Origin: Adiantum capillus-veneris
Taxonomy: Eukaryota; Streptophyta; Polypodiopsida; Polypodiales; Pteridaceae
NCBI GenBank assembly: GCA_014529385.2
Contig: CM043962.1
Coordinates: 46,793,098 to 46,857,097 of the forward strand
Reading direction: 5' to 3'
Length of the DNA: 64,000 bases
Part shown: positions 54,001-64,000 of the stretch, piece by piece
How positions within the stretch are numbered: position 1 is the stretch's first letter
Layout: every line of letters starts with the position of its first letter
Position numbers and translations under genes: made by a program
Notes under the pieces: generated by a model
Seen by the model: the letters and a program-made list of their open reading frames with translations, nothing else
The model's database searches: none
Told to the model about the DNA's origin: nothing

Positions 54001-56670
54001 TGCCTAATGAAGTGGTATATGTACCTCCTTTTTTTACTCAAATATATCTTTGGTGTTGAGCATTACCCGTCTCCAGGTAGACTAATCACATATTTGCTTT
54101 GCCTATAGGAAAATACACTTATCACAATATGGCATTAGACATTAGAAGAAACATATCCTTGCATGAGCTCCTTCTTGGTAGACATTAGCTCCATGTTAGG
54201 CACATGTTAGGAGAAAATTTTATAATCTCTAGAAAGAATGACTGAAATTTGTGGATATTCCCGAAATACCCCTTATAAACTTCAAAAATTCCCGAGATTC
54301 CGCTTTAGCAAATTTGAGAATACTTCAATTTTCATACTTTTTTTTTCAATAACAAGGGTCTGCTTTTAAGTGTTATAGACAAAATGTGCCTTTTTTTAAT
54401 CTTGAGAGTGCACCATACCATCTAGAATCCATGTTTTATTCTTGAGAAGAGTTGCAAAAGGAGATGTACTTAGAGATGTTTGCAAGATTGACAAGGAGTA
54501 TTTTTGGATTCTGGTGTAAATTAAAGGGCTTTTAGGTGATTTTCAATAGAACTTGTCAAATATGAGGGATATCTGGAAATTTTGAAATTTGTGAGGTACT
54601 TTTAGAATTTTTACAAATTTTAGAGGGGTTTTGGTAAAATTTCCTAAATTTTTTATAGAAATAAGTTATCATACCGTAAAATTCCTTTATTATAACACTC
54701 TTACTTATGAAATGTTCCAAGTATCACATCTATAAAAAAAGGGAGCTATTCTAAACAAACCAATGATAGTTAGAAAACCACATCACGTTCCTATGGCATC
54801 AAAATTGGTGAGCATGGCAAGAGTTTCTCAAACAATGGATATCATTCCTAGAAAGGCTCATAAGTATGTGTACTATTGTTTCTATCAAAACATCCTCTAA
54901 CCATTGTATATGCAAAAGTGGTTCATAAATATTAAATGGCAACAATAAGTACATGTAGGAATCAGTTTTGTGAGAAATATTTGTTAAAACTCAACACATA
55001 GCATGCCTTTAAATTTTCAATTGCTACCTAATCTAGGATTCATGTTGCATGTGTTACCACTTGACACAATTACTACTCCAATCTTTAGGAGAGTGACTTG
55101 ATTCAACAAAAAGCCTACAGTCTAAAAGCTTGTATCATGCAATGATTATCAGGGCTCACAATCGGCGAAGCTTCAAAAGCTAACAAAGCGAAATAAAAAA
55201 ATTTGTATTATTCGACATGTCTCAATTTGGTCTCAATGGTTGTCGATAGTGCAAAGGCTGATGTGCTAAATGCTAGGACTAGTTGGCAATCTCTTGCAAC
55301 CTTCATCATCCCATGCAATAGATGGTAGTGCAAAATGTTTAGGGTTAGGGCATCACAACAACGTGTCTCTTGGGTGGCCTAATGTGGGTGATGGAAGATG
55401 TCGTGTGTGATAGTTTGAGGGAAGAGCAAAGAAGCATTCATGACTATGAGAGCATAATTTCTGCATTACAAGATAATGGAAAAGTAAACGAAGCTTGCAT
55501 TATTCAAGTAGATGAAAGTGAGTACAAGAGGGTTGTCTTTACAACCATGAGCTAGGCTTCTTGGGCTAGTACAAGTAAATTAGCCCCCAAAAGGTATCGC
55601 TAGGAAGAGGGGTCAACCCTAGAAGATAGGGGATGATTTTGGATTGATGTGCAATGCCTCATATACTCATGTGTACTCATATGAAGGACTACCATTTCAT
55701 ATCGTATCATCTCATAAGAGAAAGTTCCAACGCTAAAGCCAATTCCCTACAAACCTTCCCTTGGGGTTTAGACTATATCAATGTGTAAAAAAGAAGCCCA
55801 TGTCAAGATGGCTCATACTCATAGGTGCCCAAGGGCTCATAATCATAAATGCTTAAAGTGACTCATAATCATGGGTGCCATACCGACTCATACTCATACC
55901 AATGACAATGACATTGACTCATAATCGTGGGTGCCATAACCTCCCCTCAAACCAATGACAATGACCAAGGCCAAGCACTCCCATGCCATTTTCAAAATAA
56001 TACAAAAGAGTGAGGTAGTGGATAATGATAACGTGCCCTACAAATATCATAGTCAGAATCTTTGTCTACTTCTTCTTGTTGGTGATGTTTGTCTTCTTTG
56101 GATGACCTGCTTGTAACAATGAGTGCATTTGTTTTTCTTGTGATATAATTTAGCTTAATCTTGTAGCCTTCCACAAGTGTAACATTTTTTTTTCTTGTGA
56201 TATACTTTAGCTTAATCTCCTAGCCTTCCACAAGTGTAACATTTGGTTTTTGATGATGAAGCAAAGTAAACCACTACTCTTAAAATCCTTCTTTTGCTTT
56301 CTTTTTTCTTCTTGAAGCGAGTTGACTACAACTTGCAAATTAGGTGTTCCGTATTTTTCTTCAAGTACTATGATTGTGTGATCATGTCCAAGTACAACAA
56401 CCTATTCATCTTCAAGTACATCACATCAAATCTAAGTAATATGTGAAAATGCTTTTAAGCCTATTGAAAAGTCTTTTAAACCTCCACGGTTTATTTATAC
56501 AAAATGTTTCTTCAAGCTTACCTTGCTCTTCTTGCTCTAACTTCAACGTTAGTTACAAGAACATTCGAGGCCTCATAATCACTAGTACATTCATCTAAAG
56601 AATGCACATAATGTGTGTTAATTGTTCTAATGATGATGCCTAATGCTTGCTCATCATTTGCAACCAATTG
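54001..56670. other. AT-rich intergenic sequence
   Basis: No gene or known element recognised. Short echoes: 'ctcataatcatgggtgcc' repeats at 55820-55940, and 'ttcttgtgatataatttagcttaatc' twice at 56136-56216. Confidence 0.4.
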
Positions 56671-57008
56671 GGTAACAATTTTATATAAGGATGTCCTAGT
56701 TTGAGTGGAATCTAGTAAAGCGCTAATCTAGTGATGCTTTTATGAGTGAGAATAGGTTCTTTTTCATCGAACATGCCGTCTTTTTTGTTTTCCAAACGTG
56801 GAATCCTTGGCTCAAACATGCCGTCTTTTTTGTTTTCCAAACGTGGAATCCTTGGCTCAAACATGCCGTCTTTTTTGTTTTCCAAATGTGGTAACAATTT
56901 TATATAATGATGTCCTAGTTTGAAGGAATCTAGCAAAGCGCTAATCTAGTGATACTTTTATGAATGAGAATTGGTTCTTTTTCATCAAGCATGCCGTCTT
57001 TCTCCCCC
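56671..57008. repeat. Nested tandem duplication (218-bp and 55-bp periods)
   Basis: 'aacaattttatata(a/g)' to 'catgccgtcttt' occurs at 56671-56790 and 56889-57008. Between them a 55-bp unit ('catgccgtcttttttg...ccttggctcaaa') is repeated about 2.6 times (56773-56890). Confidence 0.8.
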
Positions 57009-57151
57009 ATTGTGCTTATGCAGTGGTCTAAATACTTGTCGTCTCTCCAAGGTGAATCTCTGACACCTTACAATAACACAAATATCCCATCATCTATATA
57101 GATAAAAATGACATACAAATCCAAGATTTTATTTATGCTTGCATGAAAAAT

Positions 57152-57152
<1 letters not shown>

Positions 57153-57230
<78 letters not shown>
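57153..57230. repeat. (GA)n microsatellite
   Basis: 39 GA units, not inside any element I can recognise. Confidence 0.95.
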
Positions 57231-57234
<4 letters not shown>

Positions 57235-57684
57235 ATTTTTCCTTTGAAAAGAAACCTTGTTCAAGTGATTTGCTTGCTTGACATTGTCCTGCAAAACTGT
57301 GGGAATGTACCCTTTAGTTAGGACAAGCTCTATGAGGCATGCAATGAGCTCTAGTGGGATTGAGCTCCTGATAGAGATGGGAGTTGTCAAGTAGTGGGAG
57401 CCTCCCCTAAGAAGAGAGGACATACTTTAATTAGGACAAGCTCTATGTGGGCAACAATGACCTCGTGGGACTGAGCTCTTGAATAAAGATGATACTCCTC
57501 AAGTAGTAGGAGTCTCCCCTGAGGAAGAAAGGACACTTGATGCTCTGCTCATGGAGAGCGTTGTTTGTGGGACCTGATTGTAGATTCAAGCCAGTTTGAG
57601 AGCAAAAAACACACAAAAACTGATCTAAGATGATCTAATGGTAGCCAAGTTGAGCAGCCAAACTTATCCTTCAATTGATTGATC

Positions 57685-57912
57685 TATTGGAATTAGGGTT
57701 GCAAGAAAACACACACAACTTGGAGAAGATGAAGGAAGCTCAAGGCACACAACAGAGAGTGTATTACTTAGTGTGCAATGGAAAGATAGATAGCACTAGA
57801 ATGATGGGCGTATATACAATGCGCGGGGGAAAAAAACTCCTAGTGAGGGAAAAAATGCCCCAGCGGTCCTAAGTGTGTTCACACACATCACTACCACATG
57901 TATATGATAACA
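57685..57912 (-). repeat. 3' LTR of miniature copia
   Basis: TATTGGAATTAGGGTTGC (decayed TGTTGG) to GTATATGATAACA. 'gtatatacaatgcg' is a probable TATA region. Confidence 0.85.
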
Positions 57913-57984
57913 AATCCCCCCTAGAGTGATGCGGTGAACGAGAGTTGGCACATGAGTAAAGGGAAGTGCCATGCCCTGAGGACA

Positions 57985-58071
57985 ATATTCCAGACGCATA
58001 GGGTAATTGTCCCTATCTAATTTGTCATCAGCAGCAAACATCTTGAACAATTTTTTTTTGTTGTCAGCCAT
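57985..58071 (-). pseudogene. Gag N-terminal stub of miniature copia
   Basis: ATG at 58071 gives 'MADNKKKLFKMFAADDKLDR', then 'DNYPM', the copia gag start pattern (K-L-x-G-x-N-Y-x-x-W). After this the sequence no longer matches gag. The same start is seen at 63951. Confidence 0.7.
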
Positions 58072-58435
58072 GGTAAATGTTGCACTCGATGTGAAAACTG
58101 CTCGAAAATAGGAGTAACGAGGTGAGAACAACACGTGTTATATAGCACAAATTGTAGAAGACAGTAAGGGACGTGTTATGCGAAGAACGGCACTGACAAA
58201 AATTCTGCACAAAATGAAGAAATAGCCTGTGCAGTACTGCGCCTGTAGTGGAAACGGAGGCCGAAATTAGCCCGAATAAAAAATATGAGCAGACTAAGCT
58301 TTTCGAGTACTCCCAAAATGTTTGTTGACCTGAGAACGCTCGCCAAAGCTCACAAAAATTGAAGAAAGTGAGCAGGCGTATGCTGGAGCTGCTGGCAACT
58401 AAGTCCGGGAGGACGCAACCTGCTTTGCTACCAAT

Positions 58436-58662
58436 TATTGGAATTAGTGTTGCAGGAAAACACACATAGCTTAGAGAAGACAAAGGAAGCTCAAGACACA
58501 CAACAGAGAGTGTGTTACTTAGTGTGAAAGGAAAGATAGATAGCCCTAGAATGATGGGCGAATATACAATGCGTGGGGGAAAAAAACTCCTAGTGAGGGA
58601 AAAAATGCCCCGACGGTCCTCAGTGTGTTCACACACATCACTACCTCATGTATATGGCAACA
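58436..58662 (-). repeat. 5' LTR of miniature copia
   Basis: TATTGGAATTAGTGTTGC to GTATATGGCAACA; very close to the partner LTR. Confidence 0.85.
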
Positions 58663-59330
58663 TGATTATTGGGGATCAAATTTGATTCTTCAAACAACTT
58701 AATAAACATAGAATTAAGTGAATTATCAAGGGTACATTATTGATGAAAATGAACACACAAACTAGATGAAGAGATGAGGGAGATCATTCCCCACTAATCA
58801 AAGTTTTATTAGCCAAGATTACTAGAGGCTCAAAGCAATAAAACACAAGGCATAATAACACTTGGTTCATCTCCCAAGTGATTAGGATGAGACATTATTT
58901 AAAAGCATTGATAAATCCTAGTGGATTAGCCAACTATTGACCCTCTTATGACTTTGATACCACTTTATAGGGTGAGCAAGCGCAAAGTAGCATTCATGAT
59001 TAGAAGAGCATAATCACACATTACAAGATAATGAAAATGTAAACTAAGCTTACAATATTGAACCAAATGAAAGTGACACGAGGGTTCTTCTTTGTAGCCA
59101 TGAGCTAGACATTTTAAACTAGTATAAGCATAGTACAACTCTAGTACAAATCAACATAACTCCAAAAGGTATCTCTAGGCTTGTACAAAGGAAAAATAGG
59201 GGTATTTTATAGGCATAGGCTCGTATATAGAGATAGATAAGGAGACTATGATGCACATAGGTGAAGCAATAAAGTTTCCTCCTCTTACACGTTATCTCTT
59301 CCATTGAACACATCAAGATTCCTCCCTCCT

Positions 59331-59348
59331 CCCCCCCCCCCCCCCCGC

Positions 59349-59428
<80 letters not shown>
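59331..59428. repeat. Compound poly(C)-(CT)n-(CA)n tract
   Basis: Three successive simple repeats with sharp borders. Confidence 0.9.
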
Positions 59429-59432
<4 letters not shown>

Positions 59433-60133
59433 CATACATATATTTAACATTCATGATGCAGTAATGGCATGTGCACACAAAAGCACTTACAAACATAATG
59501 CCCTACATACATGGATATCATTTGACTTGAGGCATCTAACCTCAAAGTTTTTGGACATGACCATGAGCGTCGTGGGTTTTGATAGGAGGATATGTCTATC
59601 TTTCTTACACTTACAAAATGTTTCTTGTAGGTCTATATAAAAAATAAAGATAATTACAATAAATATATTAAAAATGTTAGAACCTCAACATGCATCAGGA
59701 GAGAGTCGCTGCTTCTTGATGGCTTGTCATAAATAAAGTAGGTTTTATACCTAACAGTTCAAATCAAAAAATATATATACTAAGAATAGTAGTAAATTTA
59801 GGTGTCTTTAAGTTTGACATGTATAACAAACTGATAAGCTCAGTGACACATGTTAAACATATTCAAAACTAATTGCTTGATTTTTTTGTTTACATGGATG
59901 TAGATGAGGATTCTATCCTTTTTACACGTGTTTAAGGTAACAACTATTTGACATTGAAGATGAAGACCGACGACATTTACTTTTATAATTTTACGTTCTT
60001 GATATATAGGAAAACTGAAATGCACGTGCCATTCTTACTTTAAAGTACAAGATTTTGAATAAAAAAAAACTTTTGTACTCATTTTCTTGAGGTTGGGAGT
60101 CATGTGGCTTTTGAACATCTAAAAGTGCTCTTT

Positions 60134-60345
60134 TGTGGTGGATAAGTAATATAATTATATATAAAAAACACACATAAATACAAAAGGGAAACTTAAAAAC
60201 ACACACATAAAGACACATGAGCAACTTAAGTTTCTCTTGTTTGTGGTGGATAAGGAATATAATTATATATAATAAACACACCAAAATACAAAAGGGAAAC
60301 TTAAAAACACAAACATAAAGACACAAGGGCAACTTAAATTTCTCT
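60134..60345. repeat. 108-bp tandem duplication
   Basis: Two copies, each from 'tgtggtggataa' to about 'acttaa(g/a)tttctct', over 85 percent alike by eye. Confidence 0.8.
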
Positions 60346-61423
60346 AGTTAACTAAGACAATGACTCTTGAGTACACTTTAACATAGAGAGATGTCTATAT
60401 CCAATGTCAGTAAATCCTTTGAGGGGGTAGGTAGGTGTTAGGTGGTCCAGAATCTGTCTATGATGGGACTCCTACACACAACCATTATTATGTTTTGACA
60501 TGAATGATTTTTAAATGTAGAAGGATCAGTTTGACTTCCAGTGAAGAAGGATTTCGCATAATTGAAAGCGTATGACAAGAGATGTACTAGAATATCGGTT
60601 CACAAAGCCTTAAAATTCTTACTGGAATACAATGTTAAAAACATTGTCTAATAGTGGCTCACATAGCCTTAAAACTCCTAACAGAGTACAATGTTCACTA
60701 AAACATGGTCTTTCAAGGCCTACTAGAGTACAATGTTCACTTACCCATTGTTTGTTCTTATGCATGTTTGAGAGAAAACACTTGGTCATCAAAAAGTACA
60801 CCTAAATTACGAAAACTAAACCTCACCTTGGATTTTGACAAAAGTTGTCAAAAAACTCAAAAAAACCATTAATTTTTTGGTGCAAGTGAAAAAATAACAG
60901 TGAACACTGCCAAAAAACCTTCAAATTTTTGCACTAAAGTCACTATAAAAAGTTTTTTGAGACAAAATAGGTGAAAACATTCTTGAAAAAAATACACGAC
61001 ATTCCATTGAAAAAACAATTACATTGTCAAAACCTTACAATTGTAGACTCAAGACTTTCAATTACAATCCTTGAACTTTTTCCATTAGAATTTTTATGGC
61101 TTGTTGACAAAGATGACCAGACTTCTTCAAGGTGAAACCATGAACAAGAATTTTCACATCCTCCAAGTTTAAATTATCAATAAGTCATTTTCTACTCCTC
61201 TTTTTCTTCTTCTTAGTCACCTTGATCACCTTAGCATAGTACTTGCTGGTAATTGCATCTTCTCCAACTACTTTGTACCAGTGAACATCAATCGGATGAA
61301 TACATTAATTTTCTTCATGGATGTTGATGACTTTGGCTATCCAAAATGGGTATCCACTCTCATCATCTGATGCTAACACAACAATCATGGCACCCACAAC
61401 CAACATAATATAATATTGTAGCA

Positions 61424-61850
61424 AAAGTGTATTCCAGAACACATGTATGCACGCTCTTTGTATTCTAAAATACGAGTTTGTGTTGAACTTGTTTTTCAAA
61501 ATATAACTTTGCAATACACTTGTATTCTAGAATACACGGGTGTGAATATTTTTTGCTCATTTGTTATGTACAAGTATTCTAGAATTTAAATTCTTCAAAT
61601 TCTAGAAGACAAGAGTGTTGGAATCTTCTATTTCATAATACAAGTTGCAACACTTTTCTATTTGGAACACAAGTGCTGCAACTTGTATTCTAGAATACAA
61701 GTTGCAACACTTTTCTGTTTTGGAACACAAGATTACAACACTCTTGTATTCTAGAATATAAATGTACACCACATGTATTTTGAAATACAATTGTTTAGTC
61801 TAAGTGTATTCTGGAATACAAATTTGGTGTGCTCTTGTATTCTAATACAC
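61424..61850. repeat. Cluster of GTATTCTAGAATAC palindromes
   Basis: About ten copies, perfect or with one to three changes (near 61424, 61459, 61517, 61571, 61592, 61685, 61746, 61776, 61805, 61835), spaced roughly 15-55 bp. The core TTCTAGAA is a paired nTTCnnGAAn heat-shock-element unit. Linkers share 'aacac' or 'gttgcaac'. Confidence 0.75.
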
Positions 61851-63361
61851 AAACATGGTGTATTCTTAAAAAATATGAGAAGGTTTTGCTCTCTCCAGAG
61901 ATCACATCCAGGTATGTAGTTTCCATTTTAATCTCCATCTTGGTGGTTTCCATCTCCTTGTCCTCTATTGAGCTTGCTCTAGCTTCATGTGTGTACTATG
62001 CGTGTATGTCTTCATCTCCGCCTGTAATAACGATTCTCTACAAAAGACTCATCCTGTCTTTGTGCAGCTTCACATCTTTGTGTAATCCATATCCATCTTC
62101 ATATTCTTGATAAGATTTGCTAACATTGTTGGGTTCAATCCAAGGCCAAGTGGTCGACCGCCCATCATTACTAACCATTATCTTATTCTTTGGATATATG
62201 GAAGAATAAGGAGTGGTGAGATACTCTTCTTCTCACCGAGAGCTCCATCAAACACTATTTCCTACTACTACATTGCATTGCATCATGCACGCGCTCCTGC
62301 GCACCACCCACAAACATGTGGTATCAAAGCCGTGTGAAAATCATTTTTGTGTTTTTGCGCAAGCGTGAAGTTTGCAGGCTATTTTTGGGGTCAGATCTTG
62401 GACATACACACTCAACATTTTGAGATCTTTTTCACCATGCATCCTTGGTTTTACCTCCCTTTTGGAGTTGTTTATACCCTCATAATTTCGTTCTAAGCAT
62501 CACAACAAAAGATAATTTTAAGCCATACAAAAATCTTCCTATGTGTATCTTACGAAAAACAACATGTATTGATGTGGAGGTTGAAAGTCCACATGTATGA
62601 TAGATTGTGAATGTAAAGAGAGCTGAATTTTGGCAATCTTCTACAGAGTAAGTTGTCATGAATTTTTTGGTACATTGGTTTTGTAGATCTTTGTACACTT
62701 AGTGCGGATTTGTTGTTGTATGCATACCAACACAACAAGGAAGTAGCAGTGATTCTTCGATTCTTAATGTACTTCCAAACGAGGCTCTTTGGTCTTTCTT
62801 GGTCAAGCAAGTGCTTGTTGCAAGAAATTTGTGGGATTATGTGGTTGGTTTGGAGATGCGACCATCACCAGCCACTCCATAAAGAGATAGTGTGAGTATT
62901 ATTGTAGCACTAGTTGTTGCTATGACACTAGAGTAAAGGAGGTGGGATCACCATGATGAACTTTCTTTTAGCATCATTTTGTTGACATGTAAAAGGTCTA
63001 TTGTGCCACAAATAAAGACGTGCTTTTTTTGTTTTCGGTTTGAATATACATAGATTCTTAATTTTCTTCTTAAGAAAGGCTTAAAATATGAGGGATTTTT
63101 CAAATCTATTGTGTTTCATTTTGCAAATTTAACATGTTTCTTGTTGTTTTTAAGTAAATATTTTGGATTTTGTTTGCTTGATATCATGAATTTTTGGTTC
63201 TTTTGTTGATGTTTATAGCTTCTTCTTCATAATGACTTCTCTTTTGGTGATGCTTGCATTTAAGAAGCAAAGAAGAGGTCAAAAATTTACTATTGCTAAG
63301 AAACCTTCATATGATAGGTCGTACTGATTCACTTACTCCCTCTCGTAGTAAAATTGCTCCC
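61851..63361. other. Intergenic sequence with an orphan primer site
   Basis: TGGTATCAAAGC at 62319-62330, two bases after '...ccacaaaca', looks like the LTR/primer-site junction of a decayed copia-type element, but no matching LTR pair is visible. The rest (62331-63361) shows no gene. Confidence 0.4.
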
Positions 63362-63585
63362 TGTTACCATATACATGTGGTAGTGATGTTTGTGAACACT
63401 AGGACAGCCGGGGCATTTTTTTCCCTCTTTAGGAGGTTTTTTTCCCCGTGCATTGTATATACGCCCATCACTCTAGGGCTATCTATCTTTCCATTGCACA
63501 CTAAGTAACACACTCTCTATTGTGTGCCTTGAGCTTCCTTCGTCTTCTCCAAGTTGTGTGTTTCTCTGCAACCCTAATTCCAACA
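63362..63585 (+). repeat. 5' LTR of the right-edge copia
   Basis: TGTTACCATATACATGTGG to CTAATTCCAACA, 224 bp; 'gcattgtatatacgcccatc' is the probable TATA region. Confidence 0.9.
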
Positions 63586-63950
63586 ATTGGTATCAGAGTA
63601 GGTCACGTCCTCCTGGGCTTAGTTGCCAGCTGCTCCAACACACGCCTGCTCACTTGCTCCGATTTCAATGAGCTTTGGCAAGCGCTCGTCGCAGGTCGAC
63701 AAATATTCTGGGAGAGCTCGTGGAGCTTGGTCTGCTCATAATTTTGATTTAGGCTCATTTCGGCCTCCGTTTCCACTACAGGCAGTACTGCACAAGCTAT
63801 TTCGTCATTTTGTGCAGAATTTTTGTCAGTGCCGTTTTCTCCATAACAGGTGCCTTATAGTCTTCTACAGTTTGTGCTATATAGCACAGGTTGTTCCTGC
63901 TCCGTTTCTCCTATTTTTGGGCAGTTTTCACATCAGGTGCAACATTTACC

Positions 63951-64000
63951 ATGGCTGACAACAACAACACAGATGTGTTCAAGATGTTTGCTGCTGAGGA
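63951..64000 (+). CDS. Copia gag start, cut by window edge
   Basis: 'MADNNNTDVFKMFAAEE', the same start as at 58071. Only 16 codons are inside the window, so nothing can be said about integrity. Confidence 0.75.
   Translation, partial: MADNNNTDVFKMFAAE

Larger units (their letters stand above)
57685..58662 (-). mobile_element. Miniature copia element, 978 bp
   Basis: LTRs 58436-58662 (5') and 57685-57912 (3'), primer-site relic (plus gctttgctacca, 58422-58433), polypurine tract (57913-57923), and flanks TGATC (57680-57684) and TGATT (58663-58667), a TSD with one change. Internal region about 520 bp with only the first 25 codons of gag. It is the same family as the plus-strand copia at 63362. 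Whether it is a deletion product or a true TRIM-like unit cannot be told from one copy. Confidence 0.83.
58663..61423. other. AT-rich intergenic sequence with simple repeats
   Basis: No gene seen. A compound C(16)-(CT)n-(CA)n tract lies at 59331-59428; a 108-bp tandem duplication ('tgtggtggataag...') at 60134-60241 and 60242-60345. Around 60600-60740 'cactagagtacaatgtt' is echoed three times. Confidence 0.5.
63362..64000 (+). mobile_element. Plus-strand copia, 5' end only
   Basis: 5' LTR 63362-63585, primer site 63588-63599 (TGGTATCAGAGT), a 350-bp leader and the start of gag at 63951. The element continues beyond the window. Its LTR matches, in reverse, the LTRs of the miniature copia at 57685-58662. 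Confidence 0.88.

Noticed and set aside
55370-55555. 61-codon plus frame 'MGGLMWVMEDVVCDSLREEQ' onward
   Set aside because: Short, no family resemblance; a related sequence near 58970-59110 is out of frame, suggesting a non-coding repeat.
62107-62337. 76-codon frame upstream of the orphan primer site
   Set aside because: Ends in the LTR-like terminus and has no recognised domain; treated as part of a decayed LTR.

Overview
This window is nuclear DNA from a land plant, almost entirely transposable elements, and it fits the repeat-rich intergenic space of a large genome. I see no bacterial-style operons, tRNA, rRNA or CRISPR. Plant evidence is the initiator-tRNA-Met primer sites, Ty3/gypsy (chromodomain), Ty1/copia and L1-type LINE families, PPR (pentatricopeptide) gene fragments and one probable CENATAC/TITAN-like host exon. 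A fern or other non-seed plant is my guess, not shown by the sequence.

Layout. 1-4003: gypsy pol debris and a coding-less LTR element. 4004-19497: an old minus-strand gypsy ('G3') split by a second, nearly complete minus-strand gypsy ('G2', 5317-15749). G2 is itself split by three solo LTRs, each with an exact 5-bp target-site duplication (TSD). 19498-20956: fragments of a third gypsy family (LTR pieces and gag). 20957-33719: a four-tier nest. A solo gypsy LTR (TSD GTTTT) holds a minus-strand LTR element ('A', 21061-33313). A has a primer site, a polypurine tract, kilobase-scale LTRs and one intact 643-codon reading frame of unknown function in place of gag-pol. Its 5' LTR in turn holds a complete plus-strand chromodomain gypsy ('G4', 23839-30627) and a hAT-like MITE (31350-32006). 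33720-43386: two tandem copies of another LTR ('L6'), one split by a solo LTR of the A family (34190-36639), the other by a nearly complete copia (37734-42899, TSD CTTGG). 43726-50282: a decayed L1-type LINE split by an internally deleted gypsy (46282-47266, TSD CATGT). 50283-63361: AT-rich intergenic DNA with one likely host exon (51842-52237), tandem repeats, microsatellites, a miniature copia (57685-58662) and a cluster of TTCTAGAA palindromes. 63362-64000: the start of a plus-strand copia that runs out of the window.

How it works together. Almost nothing here looks translatable as a normal host gene. Because most insertions keep recognisable TSDs, the order of events can be read directly. 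Every pol-encoding element carries stops or frameshifts, so mobilisation would need partners elsewhere. The unknown reading frame of element A is the exception: long, uninterrupted, and placed a few bases after the primer site. It is the best candidate for something undescribed, together with the PPR-derived sequence carried inside the A-family LTRs.
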